This document shows, piece after piece, positions 63,859 to 64,000 of a stretch of DNA of 64,000 nucleotides; within the stretch, counting starts at the first letter, position 1; each line of letters starts with the position of its first letter. Source of the stretch: Echinococcus granulosus. Its lineage: Eukaryota > Platyhelminthes > Cestoda > Cyclophyllidea > Taeniidae. Location: positions 244,569-308,568 of the forward strand of contig NW_020170449.1 in NCBI RefSeq assembly GCF_000524195.1, in the 5' to 3' direction. Below the pieces are notes generated by a model. The model was not told the origin of the DNA, made no database searches, and was given only the letters and a program-made list of their open reading frames with translations. The position numbers were made by a program, and so were the translations under genes.

Positions 63859-64000
63859 GTAAAATAGTAACATAGAGGTTGTCACCGAGTTAAGGTGATA
63901 TTTTTCCTCCACTTTACAAAATAAAGTCAAGGAAATGTAACATAAGCTTTAAAAGACTCAAATATTTGCATAGAAAGGATGTCCTCAAAAATTGCTCCTC

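Noticed and set aside
1..64000. tRNA, rRNA, CRISPR arrays and bacterial-type operons
   Set aside because: No B-box-like tRNA signatures, rRNA cores or regularly spaced repeats were seen by eye, and the sequence is intron-bearing animal DNA.

Overview
The window is eukaryotic nuclear DNA. Genes are split by introns with GT-AG borders, introns run from about 70 bases to 3.5 kb, and non-coding DNA predominates. The proteins (a Go-type G-protein alpha subunit, an ARID1/Osa-type SWI/SNF subunit, the nucleolar factor ESF1 and a C-type lectin) are animal proteins. Their divergence, the intron sizes and a short interspersed repeat family suggest a lophotrochozoan. My best guess is a parasitic flatworm, perhaps a diphyllobothriid-like tapeworm. 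That is inference; no marker here fixes the species. A run of 100 Ns at 17677-17776 shows this is a draft scaffold.

Layout. Positions 1119-1306 hold the last coding exon of an upstream, otherwise unseen G-alpha-o paralogue. Positions 1307-7816 carry three copies of a SINE-sized repeat and a CpG/GC-box cluster. A complete seven-exon G-alpha-o gene (355 residues) runs 7817-18661 (+). The gap lies in its intron 5 and does not remove coding sequence. Positions 18662-23467 contain three more repeat copies, all in the opposite orientation. ESF1 (pre-rRNA processing) runs 30866 to 23468 (-), with one exon uncertain. A six-exon ARID1/BAF250 homologue (2002 residues, ARID plus BAF250_C) runs 34593-45244 (+), divergent from ESF1.

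Positions 45245-56771 hold no gene I can assign, only weak candidates. From 56772 a C-type lectin-domain gene (+) is reconstructed from four short exons with matching splice phases. Its ends lie outside what can be seen, so it is partial at both ends.

The genes do not form a pathway. G-alpha-o is a membrane signalling switch, ARID1 and ESF1 are nuclear and nucleolar housekeeping factors, and the lectin-domain protein is probably secreted or membrane-bound. The most notable observations are the tandem G-alpha-o paralogue with strictly synonymous but unevenly spread divergence, the lectin gene hidden in short exons, the six-copy repeat family, and an inverted repeat pair bracketing G-alpha-o exon 4.
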